DNA of 64,000 nucleotides from Adhaeribacter pallidiroseus (GTDB taxonomy: Bacteria > Bacteroidota > Bacteroidia > Cytophagales > Hymenobacteraceae). Where the stretch lies: NCBI RefSeq assembly GCF_003340495.1, contig NZ_QASA01000001.1, positions 4,340,001 through 4,404,000 of the forward strand, read 5' to 3'. A program made the position numbers and the translations under genes. This document shows, in pieces, positions 38,639-45,480 of this stretch (its first letter is position 1; each line of letters opens with the position of its first letter). A model generated the notes under the pieces. It ran no database searches, had not been told where the DNA came from, and saw only the letters and a program-made list of their open reading frames with translations.

Positions 38639-39397
38639 ATGTCCATAACCAAAGAAGCCGAACTAACCGGCCTGAAAATAATCAGTGAAGCTGTGGCAAC
38701 TACTTTAAAAGAAATGCGCGAGTACGCCCGCCCCGGCCTGACCACCAAACAAATAGATGCTTTTGGCGGTAAAATTTTACAAAAATTTGGGGCGAAATCG
38801 GCCCCGGCGCTTACATATAATTTCCCCGGTTGGACCTGCATCAGCGTGAATCACGAAATTGCACACGGTATTCCCTCCGCTAGTCGGGTACTACAGGAAG
38901 GTGATTTAATAAACATTGATGTATCGGCGGAGCTAAACGGTTTTTGGGCCGATAATGGCGGTTCCTTTGTTTTGGGTCAGGATATAAACCAACACCAGCC
39001 CTTGGTAGAAGCTTCTAAACAAATACTGGCAAAAGCTATTAACTCCATTAAAGGCGGCATGCGGGTAGCCGAATTAGGCCGTTTAATTGAGACGGAATCT
39101 AAAAAAGCCGGCTATAAAGTAATTAAAAATTTAACGGGCCATGGTATCGGTCGTAAACTGCACGAAGAACCACACGAAATTGCGAACTACTACGACCGGT
39201 TTAACTTAACCCGTTTCCGGAAAAACGCCGTAGTGGCCATCGAAACTTTTATCTCCACCAGCTCTACCTACGCCGAAACGCAAAACGATGGCTGGACATT
39301 AATGGGCAACAAAGGTGGTTTTGTGGCGCAGCACGAACATACCATTGTTATAACCGACGATAAACCCTTGGTGCTTACCCACATGAACGGGATTTAA
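38639..39397 (+). CDS. map: type I methionine aminopeptidase
   Basis: This 252-residue cytosolic metallopeptidase removes the initiator Met from new proteins. The five metal ligands are visible: Asp in INIDVSAEL, Asp in WADNGGSF, His in TGHGIGRKLHEEP, Glu in AIETFIS, and Glu in AQHEHT. The substrate His in NHEIAHGIP is also present. The length is typical of the short type I enzyme without an N-terminal extension. It is not within a ribosomal-protein operon, where the housekeeping copy of Bacteroidota often lies, so this may be a second copy. The ATG start follows a short AT-rich leader. Confidence 0.93.
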   Translation: MSITKEAELTGLKIISEAVATTLKEMREYARPGLTTKQIDAFGGKILQKFGAKSAPALTYNFPGWTCISVNHEIAHGIPSASRVLQEGDLINIDVSAELNGFWADNGGSFVLGQDINQHQPLVEASKQILAKAINSIKGGMRVAELGRLIETESKKAGYKVIKNLTGHGIGRKLHEEPHEIANYYDRFNLTRFRKNAVVAIETFISTSSTYAETQNDGWTLMGNKGGFVAQHEHTIVITDDKPLVLTHMNGI

Positions 39398-39561
39398 AAT
39401 AACTAATGCCCTTAGTAGTTGTTAGTTGTTTGTGGTTAGAATTTTACATACTGTACTGTACTGTACTTAGGTTTAAGTAATTATTGACCTTTTGAGGCCG
39501 TCTTTCACAGATTTCCCCGTGATACAGCTCAAAAACAGAAGATAAAAAAGTAATTTAGCGT

Positions 39562-40458
39562 ATGGCTCCTACCGAAACTTTAATTGAATTTTATCAACAC
39601 AAAATACACGATTTACCCGCCAACTTACCGAAAGAAACCGGGCATTTTAATGTATTCCGGATGGAGGATTGTCCGGTAAATACCCCGGTAACGTACAACC
39701 GACGCGATTTTTTTAAAATTACGCTCTTGCGCGGACATTTTATTTATCATTATGCCGATAAAAGTATTGAGCTTTCGGGCGCCAATCTGCTTTTTTTTAA
39801 CCCAAAAGTGCCTTACACCTGGGAAATGGTAGCGGGTACGGCAACGGGTTATTTTTGCATTTTTACGGAAGCTTTTTTCACCGAAAAAATACGCGGCAGC
39901 CTGCACGACTTACCCATGTTTGCTTTAGGCGGCAAAACGGCTTATTCTTTAACCGAAAGCCAGGACCAGGAAGTAAGCCAATTTTTCGAGAAGATGCTCG
40001 CGGAAATCAACTCCGATTATTTATTTAAATATGATTTATTACGCAACTACGTAACCGAACTTACCCACTTTGCGCTTAAAACGCAGCCTTCCGAAACGCT
40101 GTACGAACAGACTGATGCCAATGCCCGGCTCACGGCGGTGTTCCACGAGTTGCTGGAAAGGCAGTTCCCCATTGAAACCCCGGCGCAACGTTTTCGCATG
40201 CGATCGGCCAAAAACTTTGCCGACCAGTTAGCCGTGCATGTTAATCATTTAAACCGAGCCATCCGGAAAGCAACCGGTAAAACCACAACCGAGCTTATCT
40301 CCGACCGGCTGGTGAGCGAGGCCAAAGCCCTGCTCAAACACACCGACTGGAATGTTTCGGAAATCAGTTACAGCTTAGGTTTTGAAGAACCGGCGCATTT
40401 CAGCCATTTTTTTAAAAAACATACTTCCTTCCCGCCTTCTTATTTTCGGCGTGTTTGA
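39562..40458 (+). CDS. AraC-family transcriptional regulator
   Basis: This 298-residue DNA-binding regulator has a cupin-like N-terminal sensor domain (about 20-110, with DFFKITLLRGHFIYHYADKS and LLFFNPKVPYTWEM). The double helix-turn-helix AraC domain is at about 195-295 (FADQLAVHVNHLNRAIRKAT; WNVSEISYSLGFEEPAHFSH). The ATG at 39562 gives the normal family length. A short-chain dehydrogenase gene follows on the same strand after 84 bases, and this regulator probably controls it. The pairing AraC regulator + SDR is frequent in Bacteroidota. The effector is unknown. Confidence 0.9.
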   Translation: MAPTETLIEFYQHKIHDLPANLPKETGHFNVFRMEDCPVNTPVTYNRRDFFKITLLRGHFIYHYADKSIELSGANLLFFNPKVPYTWEMVAGTATGYFCIFTEAFFTEKIRGSLHDLPMFALGGKTAYSLTESQDQEVSQFFEKMLAEINSDYLFKYDLLRNYVTELTHFALKTQPSETLYEQTDANARLTAVFHELLERQFPIETPAQRFRMRSAKNFADQLAVHVNHLNRAIRKATGKTTTELISDRLVSEAKALLKHTDWNVSEISYSLGFEEPAHFSHFFKKHTSFPPSYFRRV

Positions 40459-40481
40459 ATTTTGTAAGCTTTGGTTTGAAA

Positions 40482-40518
40482 GGCGCAAACACTAGCGCCA
40501 AAGAGGCCCGTATCTTTG
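40482..40518 (+). promoter_or_regulatory. candidate promoter/operator of the SDR gene
   Basis: A TATCTTTG box (40511-40518) fits TAnnTTTG and lies 24 bases before the SDR ATG. A short inverted repeat ggcgc-n8-gcgcc (40482-40499) sits just upstream where an activator such as the AraC protein could bind. No good -33 box is seen. Confidence 0.4.
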
Positions 40519-40542
40519 TTCTGTACAAAAATTAAACGCCTT

Positions 40543-41397
40543 ATGAATAAGCAAGAGAACAAAGTATGGTTTATTACGGGAGCTTCGCAAGGGATAGGAT
40601 TATCGTTAACCCGCCAACTCCTGCAGCAAGGGCAAATGGTAGCGGCCACGTCCCGGAATGTGACCCAGTTGCAACAAGCCGTTGGTACCTACCCGCAATT
40701 TCTACCTTTAGCCCTAGATATAACCGACGAAACCAGCGTGGCGCAGGCCATTACTCAAATCCTGGAGAAATTTGGCCGGATAGACTGCGTGGTAAATAAT
40801 GCCGGTTACGGCTTAATCGGTAGCCTGGAAGAACTTACCGACCAGGAAGCACGGCAAAATTTCGACGTAAATGTGTTTGGTTCTTTAAACATTATCCGGG
40901 CTGCCTTGCCGCACTTACGCCAGCAAGCCTCGGGGCATATTTTTAATATTTCGTCGATTGGCGGTATGTCCGGCGATTTTCCGGGGTTTGGCGTTTACTG
41001 CGCTACCAAGTTTGCCGTGGTTGGTTTCACCGAATCGCTGGCCATGGAGGTAAAAGATTTTAACATAAAAGTTACCGCCGTAATGCCGGGTTATATCCGG
41101 ACTAACTTTTTAACGGCCGGTTCGGTAGTAACCGCCAAAAACCAATTAGCCGAATACCAGAGTACCCGCGAGTCGCAAGCTTTGCACCAGGAACAAATTA
41201 ACGGCAACCAGCCCGGCGACCCCGAGAAAGCTGTTGCGGCTATTATCCAAGCCGCGCAGGAAGAAAATCCGCCGTTGCATTTGCTGCTGGGCAGCGACGC
41301 CCTGCAACTAGCCACCGATAAGTTAAACGCTTTGCAAACCGAATTCGCGCAATGGGCCACCGTGAGCCAATCCGTAGATTTCGCCGTAGAAGCTTAA
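40543..41397 (+). CDS. short-chain dehydrogenase/reductase
   Basis: The protein has 284 residues from the ATG at 40543; a TTG at 40516 is open but adds only nine residues that overlap the promoter box. It is a classical SDR with a Rossmann fold: cofactor motif TGASQGIG (about 12-19), NNAG at about 85-88, catalytic Ser in SSIGGMSG, and the YCATK catalytic Tyr/Lys pair. The first loop (TSRN after the second strand) suggests NADP(H) preference. Size and C-terminal sequence fit the subgroup of oxidoreductases often paired with AraC regulators. The substrate is unknown. A terminator-like hairpin follows. Confidence 0.9.
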   Translation: MNKQENKVWFITGASQGIGLSLTRQLLQQGQMVAATSRNVTQLQQAVGTYPQFLPLALDITDETSVAQAITQILEKFGRIDCVVNNAGYGLIGSLEELTDQEARQNFDVNVFGSLNIIRAALPHLRQQASGHIFNISSIGGMSGDFPGFGVYCATKFAVVGFTESLAMEVKDFNIKVTAVMPGYIRTNFLTAGSVVTAKNQLAEYQSTRESQALHQEQINGNQPGDPEKAVAAIIQAAQEENPPLHLLLGSDALQLATDKLNALQTEFAQWATVSQSVDFAVEA

Positions 41398-41468
41398 TTT
41401 AACGATTACCTATCCGATTTTAAGTTTTGCTGCGGTTGTAGTTAATGGCAAATTCTTTTATATCCCCG

Positions 41469-41506
41469 ATGGAGGCTCGAAGCAAAAGATTGGAGCCTTC
41501 ATTTTT
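41469..41506 (+). terminator. terminator after the SDR gene
   Basis: A 13-position stem with two mismatches (41469-41481 with 41490-41502) is followed by five T. Confidence 0.65.
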
Positions 41507-41510
41507 CTAC

Positions 41511-41567
41511 GTCATTCTAGGAGGAACCTATTTAACTACGTAGCGAAATAGGTTCCTCCTGAATGAC
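41511..41567. repeat. palindromic repeat family A, full copy
   Basis: The left arm gtcattctaggaggaaccta runs into ttt (41511-41533), and the right arm aaataggttcctcctgaatg runs into ac (41546-41567). The centre is ctacgtag, itself a palindrome. Further copies are at 53891-53946 (full) and 45024-45056 (one arm). Confidence 0.9.
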
Positions 41568-41745
41568 GCTCACAACTTATTCTCTTGCTGAGAATCACTA
41601 CTTCCATTCTGGCCAACAAAATTTCATATAGCTTGCAACCAGAACACACCATTCTGGGTCAATTATTTACAAGGCGAGCAGGCCTAAAATATTGGTCTTG
41701 CAATCTTCATTGAAACCGGAAGTAGAAATTTTAAAAATTTAAAAA

Positions 41746-41919
41746 ATGAATCTGCCAAAAGCTTTACTCAGCGCAATTTTATTAGGCATTACCGTGCACA
41801 CCACTACGAGTTGCACCGACAAAAACGAACTACCCGGACCCAAAACGGAAAAAGAAAAAACTAGTAAAACTCCCGAAAAAAACGATCCCGGCAATTGCCC
41901 GGGTTGCGGTATGGGTTAA
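41746..41919 (+). CDS. candidate RiPP precursor: 57-residue lipoprotein-like peptide ending CPGCGMG
   Basis: This small gene (57 codons plus TAA) lies 35 bases before a DUF692 iron-oxygenase gene. The N-terminus MNLPKALLSAILLGITVHTT has a lysine, a hydrophobic core and then TTSC, a possible lipobox with Cys23. The middle (about 24-48) is Lys/Glu/Pro-rich and looks unstructured. The C-terminus is NDPGNCPGCGMG, with Cys51 and Cys54 in a CPGC arrangement. DUF692 enzymes (TglH, MbnB, ChrH, bufferin enzymes) act on Cys-containing peptides encoded beside them, and bufferin-type precursors also begin with export signals. So this is probably the substrate peptide, modified at one or both C-terminal Cys and then exported. 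That is inference; the sequence shows only the layout. It could alternatively be an unmodified small lipoprotein. Confidence 0.78.
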   Translation: MNLPKALLSAILLGITVHTTTSCTDKNELPGPKTEKEKTSKTPEKNDPGNCPGCGMG

Positions 41920-41954
41920 GGATTAATTTTATCTAAATTAAAGAACCCATAACG

Positions 41955-43082
41955 GTGCCGGAAAAAGTTTTAGCCGCGGTAGCTTGTAACTTAGATGTAG
42001 ACATTCTGGCGGCGGCCTTGCCCTTGTTTGCGGCCGGCCAGGTCGAAGCCATTGAATGGTCGTTTGATACGCTTTTCCGCACGCCCCAGATGCCCGACTG
42101 GTTTGCGGAGTTATTACAAACATATAGTCAGCAAAACCGGCTAATTGGCCACGGCGTGTATTTTTCGCTTTTTTCGGGGCAATGGAGTGTGAACCAGCAA
42201 AACTGGCTGCAACACCTGCGCGAGCTTTCCAAACTATATACTTTCGACCATATTACCGAACATTTTGGCTTTATGACCGGCCAGAATTTTCACCATGGCG
42301 CTCCCCTGCCCATTCCGTATTCCGAAACTACTTTGGCTATTGGCCAGGACCGGTTGGCCCGCATTCAGGATGCCTGCCAATGCCCGGTGGGTCTGGAGAA
42401 CCTGGCTTTTTCTTATTCCCTCGACGAAGTAAAACAACACGGTCAGTTTCTGGAACAGCTCATTACGCCGGTTAACGGCTTTCTTATCCTGGATCTACAC
42501 AATCTGTATTGCCAGCTGCACAACTTTCAGGCTTCTTACAACGAGATTATTAATCTGTATCCGCTGGATAGAGTTCGGGAAATTCATGTTTCGGGCGGCA
42601 GTTGGGAAAGCTCAGCCGTAGAACCCGACCGCAAAATCAGAAGAGACACCCACGACGAAGCTGTACCCGAAGAAGTTTTGGAGTTGCTGGCCCAAATTAT
42701 AGAAAAATGCCCGAACTTAAAATACGTGGTGCTGGAACAATTAGGCAACGCCCTGAAAAGCGAAAAAAGCAAGCAGTTGTTTTATGCCGACTTTTTAAAA
42801 ATGGAAGCTATTCTCCGGCAAAAAAACCAAAAATCCCGAACAAACGCGGGTAAAACTTTTCTCCCGGCTCCTTTTAAATTACCCGAGCAGCCCATAGAAG
42901 ATCAAACTTTAGCCGCGCAACAAATCTATTTATCCGAGATATTAGAAAATGCCGCATCGGCTGAAGAAGCCATTCATCTGCTGCAAACCTCTCCTCTGGC
43001 CCACTCCGACTGGCAGATTGAGACCTGGGAACCTTATATGATCGAAACGGCGCACAACATTGCCCGCAAATGGAAGAAGTAA
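41955..43082 (+). CDS. DUF692-family multinuclear iron oxygenase (MNIO) with C-terminal extension
   Basis: This 375-residue cytoplasmic protein has a DUF692 TIM-barrel at about 1-285, the family of multinuclear non-heme iron enzymes that modify peptide Cys or neighbouring residues. Ligand-type stretches are visible: GHGVYFSL, DHITEHFGFMTGQNFHHG, GLENLAFSYSL, LDLHNLYCQLHN, REIHVSGGSW, DTHDEAVP and VVLEQLGN. After about residue 290 a charged linker leads to about 80 helical residues (EQPIEDQTLAAQQIYLSEIL; AHSDWQIETWEPYMIETAHN) not usual for the family. I do not recognise this part; it might replace the separate partner protein other systems use. The start is the GTG at 41955, since an in-frame stop lies 21 bases upstream and no ATG intervenes. 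The precursor-like peptide gene immediately upstream is the likely substrate source. Confidence 0.87.
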   Translation: MPEKVLAAVACNLDVDILAAALPLFAAGQVEAIEWSFDTLFRTPQMPDWFAELLQTYSQQNRLIGHGVYFSLFSGQWSVNQQNWLQHLRELSKLYTFDHITEHFGFMTGQNFHHGAPLPIPYSETTLAIGQDRLARIQDACQCPVGLENLAFSYSLDEVKQHGQFLEQLITPVNGFLILDLHNLYCQLHNFQASYNEIINLYPLDRVREIHVSGGSWESSAVEPDRKIRRDTHDEAVPEEVLELLAQIIEKCPNLKYVVLEQLGNALKSEKSKQLFYADFLKMEAILRQKNQKSRTNAGKTFLPAPFKLPEQPIEDQTLAAQQIYLSEILENAASAEEAIHLLQTSPLAHSDWQIETWEPYMIETAHNIARKWKK

Positions 43083-43208
43083 TCTTTTTTTAAATTTCTT
43101 TATTCCAATCTTCTTCCGGGATTGAAATTATCACCTAATAAGTGAATACCGATAGCGATTTCATTTCCAGCAGTAGAAATTTTAAAAAATTCAACGTCAT
43201 TCAGGATT

Positions 43209-43811
43209 TTACTTGGCTTTACTGGTCCAGCGGCTGTTTTTCAGCCGGAAACGCCAGGGCAGCAAAGCATCTTCGCCGGCATAATCCACCCCTACCCGCG
43301 GACTGGAGATAATTTGGTTTTCCGGTATTAATTCGCCCAGGTCTTCCAGCCAGATCAAGTCGCCGGTTAAATCGGTGCCGTAGTGTTTTTTAGAAATTCC
43401 GAGCGCCAGGGTAACCAGGCCGGGACCGGCAGTGAGTTTGGGCGTAACCTGGGTGTGGTTGCGGCGCAATAGCATTTCCGGAATACCTTCCGTGGGTTCA
43501 ATGGCTCGGATTAACACCGCATCGGCTTTTTCGGCCACGTTGGTAATAATGTTAAATAGGCAATAAATGCCGTAAATTAAATACACGTACGCCATCCCGC
43601 CTTCCTGAAACATAATTTCGGTACGCGTAGTCCGGCGACCGCTGTGCGAGTGGCAGGCTAAATCATTTTCGCCGCAATACGCCTCAGTTTCTACAATTCG
43701 GCCGCCGGTTAATACGCCATCCATCCGGGTAAAAATATACTTCCCGATTAACTCGCGGCTAATTTGCACCACATCCGGGCGCGTGTAAAACGGTTTTGCT
43801 AGTTTGGTCAT
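43209..43811 (-). CDS. DNA-3-methyladenine glycosylase (AAG/MPG type)
   Basis: The protein has about 200 residues from the ATG at 43811. A frame extends to 43892 but would leave only six bases to the divergent frame on the other strand, and the family begins at KLAKPFYTRPDVVQISRELI. It is a base-excision-repair enzyme that removes alkylated purines. Family motifs are RIVETEAYCGENDLACHSHS (with the catalytic Glu), GMAYVYLIYGIYCLFNIITN, and the late LTAGPGLVTLALGI. Size and order are typical of the bacterial MPG type. The gene is alone on this strand. Confidence 0.9.
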   Translation of the reverse strand: MTKLAKPFYTRPDVVQISRELIGKYIFTRMDGVLTGGRIVETEAYCGENDLACHSHSGRRTTRTEIMFQEGGMAYVYLIYGIYCLFNIITNVAEKADAVLIRAIEPTEGIPEMLLRRNHTQVTPKLTAGPGLVTLALGISKKHYGTDLTGDLIWLEDLGELIPENQIISSPRVGVDYAGEDALLPWRFRLKNSRWTSKAK

Positions 43812-43943
43812 GGGGTAATTGGGTGAGCTTTCAGCTTTTTTAAATTTTTCCGTTTTGGATTCTGTATTTATTCCGCAAACTCCTTTTCGCAATTTCGTAT
43901 GAAAACCAGATACGAACAGTTTCTTATTCTGAATTATAAAACG

Positions 43944-44477
43944 ATGAAAAATATATTTTTAATTTTCTTTAGCCTGATAGGTTTGTTTGGTTGCAGCGCG
44001 GCCCGGGTCACGAACGTGGATGCGGCCGACAACTTTGCTTTAACTAATTACAAAACGTTTAACTTCTACGAAATTACCAACAACGGCGAACCCGTAGATG
44101 CGCAGTACAACAACCGTATTGCAATTTTAAAAAACGCCATTCAGCAACAATTAACGGCTAAAGGCTTAACCTTAACTTCCACTAACCCGGATTTACTTGT
44201 GAACCTAGGCATTGTTACCACCGAGAAAGTCCAAACCCGCCAAACCGATTTCCGGACGGATGCGCCCAAGTACATCGGGCAGCGCCGTTATTCCTGGAAA
44301 AGTCAGCAAGTAGAAGTAGGCCGTTACCGCCAGGGCACCGCCTCCGTGCACCTCGTGGACCCCACCAAAGACGAACTGGTTTGGCAAGGGGCCATTGAAG
44401 GCGTTATTCCAAAAAAAGATGCGGCTTTGGAAAAAGAAGTAAATGCTGGGGTAAGCAAGTTATTTAGTAAATTGTAG
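43944..44477 (+). CDS. DUF4136 domain lipoprotein
   Basis: The protein has 177 residues from the ATG at 43944 (MKNIFLIFFSLIGLFGCSAA), with a lipobox ending in Cys17; the frame is open 15 codons further up but that would spoil the signal peptide. A DUF4136 domain covers the rest: FALTNYKTFNFYEITNNGE, LKNAIQQQLTAKGLTLTSTN, DLLVNLGIVTTEK, and TASVHLVDPTKDELVWQGAI with a conserved Trp near the end. It is probably attached to a membrane facing the periplasm. Function is unknown for this widespread Bacteroidota/Proteobacteria family. A hairpin follows directly. Confidence 0.88.
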   Translation: MKNIFLIFFSLIGLFGCSAARVTNVDAADNFALTNYKTFNFYEITNNGEPVDAQYNNRIAILKNAIQQQLTAKGLTLTSTNPDLLVNLGIVTTEKVQTRQTDFRTDAPKYIGQRRYSWKSQQVEVGRYRQGTASVHLVDPTKDELVWQGAIEGVIPKKDAALEKEVNAGVSKLFSKL

Positions 44478-44898
44478 TTGGTAGTAAGATGAAAGCTTAA
44501 ACTTTCGTCTTACTATTTGCATAAAGGTTCTATAGGGTTAATCCGCAATGATGCTTTGTTCTTAAATTCTAATTCTTAATTTTTGTTCGCATAGCTTTTG
44601 CTTTATTTCCTTGTTGATTTTCGTTCGCATAGCTGGCTGAGTAGCTTTGGTTTCTGATTAAAGTTGTTTCATTGCTCGCTTCTTGTTCTTTTTGTCTTGA
44701 TACAAAAAGAACCAAAAAAATCAAGACGCTAAAAACTCGCTGAACGCTCGAACAGTTTAGCGTCATCTCTTGCACATGGTTAAGGCTAATTGTTGCATAG
44801 TTAACTGGCAAAATTTTAGAAAAATTTAAAATCTCAATCTTGATTTTACCCTCTCAGGTTATGCGGCGAGTTCGCGTAAGCGGTCTCTCCGCATTTTT

Positions 44899-44964
44899 GG
44901 ACAGCCAATCTCTGATTGGCGTAACGCTAAATGCTGGTAAATGCCAATCAGCGATTGGCTGTCC
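44899..44964. repeat. long inverted repeat, 22-bp arms
   Basis: Arms 44899-44920 (ggacagccaatctctgattg then gc) and 44943-44964 pair in 21 of 22 positions around a 22-base loop. Each arm is itself a small hairpin (gccaat/attggc). It belongs to the structured-repeat group also seen near 11097 and 58171. Confidence 0.85.
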
Positions 44965-45023
44965 GGGAGTGCTTAGAGCGCTGCGCTAACTCTATGCACA
45001 ACAATTGGAAATCTGAACAAGTT

Positions 45024-45056
45024 GTCATTCAGGAGGAACCTATTTGGCTACGCAGC
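45024..45056. repeat. palindromic repeat family A, half copy
   Basis: gtcattcaggaggaacctat through ttggctacgcagc matches the left arm and centre of the repeats at 41511 and 53891; the right arm is missing. Confidence 0.8.
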
Positions 45057-45176
45057 AACAATGCAATAGAGTAGTAATCGCTTATTTCGGTTTTCAATTT
45101 CAAACACCAAATTCATTTTGCCCGTTAAGCCAGTTGAAGCATTACGCGCCGCAGTAGTTAATCTTAAACTTTTGCC

Positions 45177-45184
45177 TATCTTTG
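45177..45184 (+). promoter_or_regulatory. -7 promoter box of the cobalamin riboswitch transcript
   Basis: TATCTTTG fits the TAnnTTTG consensus and lies immediately before the riboswitch aptamer, where the transcript should start. No clear -33 box was found. Confidence 0.5.
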
Positions 45185-45189
45185 TGCCG

Positions 45190-45368
45190 GATTGGTGGCC
45201 TGCCTGCAACCGCAAGCAAGCCTTAAAAGGGAATCAGGTGTAATACCTGGGCTGTTCCCGCAACTGTAATCTTCTTTAAAAAGGTTGTTTACTCCTTTTG
45301 CCACTGTTCTGTAAGCAGAATGGGAAGGCCAAACAACTTGAAGAAAGCCAGGAGACCTGCCAATCGGA
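45190..45368 (+). ncRNA. cobalamin (B12) riboswitch
   Basis: The leader shows the class signature. A variable first stem (gattggtggcctgcctgcaa) is followed by gggaatcaggtg, then the core gctgttcccgcaactgtaat, and finally the B12 box gccaggagacctgcc at 45347-45361, whose end can pair with the first stem. The aptamer lies about 110 bases before the receptor gene and should repress the receptor and the following lipoprotein when adenosylcobalamin is plentiful. An expression platform was not resolved. Confidence 0.93.
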
Positions 45369-45480
45369 AATATTGTTACATGCTTTCGGGTAAAAAGCTA
45401 AGGACCAGACAAATGAATAATTATTCTACTTTATGGCTGCGCCTTTCTCCCCCGACGGATTTTATTCGGAGGGATTACAG

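Larger units (their letters stand above)
44478..45176. other. repeat-rich intergenic region
   Basis: About 700 bases lie between a lipoprotein gene and the cobalamin riboswitch. They contain a hairpin after the stop (agtaagatgaaag at 44483-44495 with ctttcgtcttact at 44502-44514). A self-complementary stretch (ttctttttgtcttgatacaa and onward near 44688) is of a kind seen repeatedly in Bacteroidota. A large inverted repeat is at 44899-44964 and a half copy of the palindrome family at 45024-45056. An 80-codon frame on the - strand runs through the self-complementary part and is not credible. Confidence 0.6.

Noticed and set aside
44569-44811. 80-codon open frame on - strand
   Set aside because: Lies over a self-complementary intergenic repeat; the protein-like look comes from the repeat.
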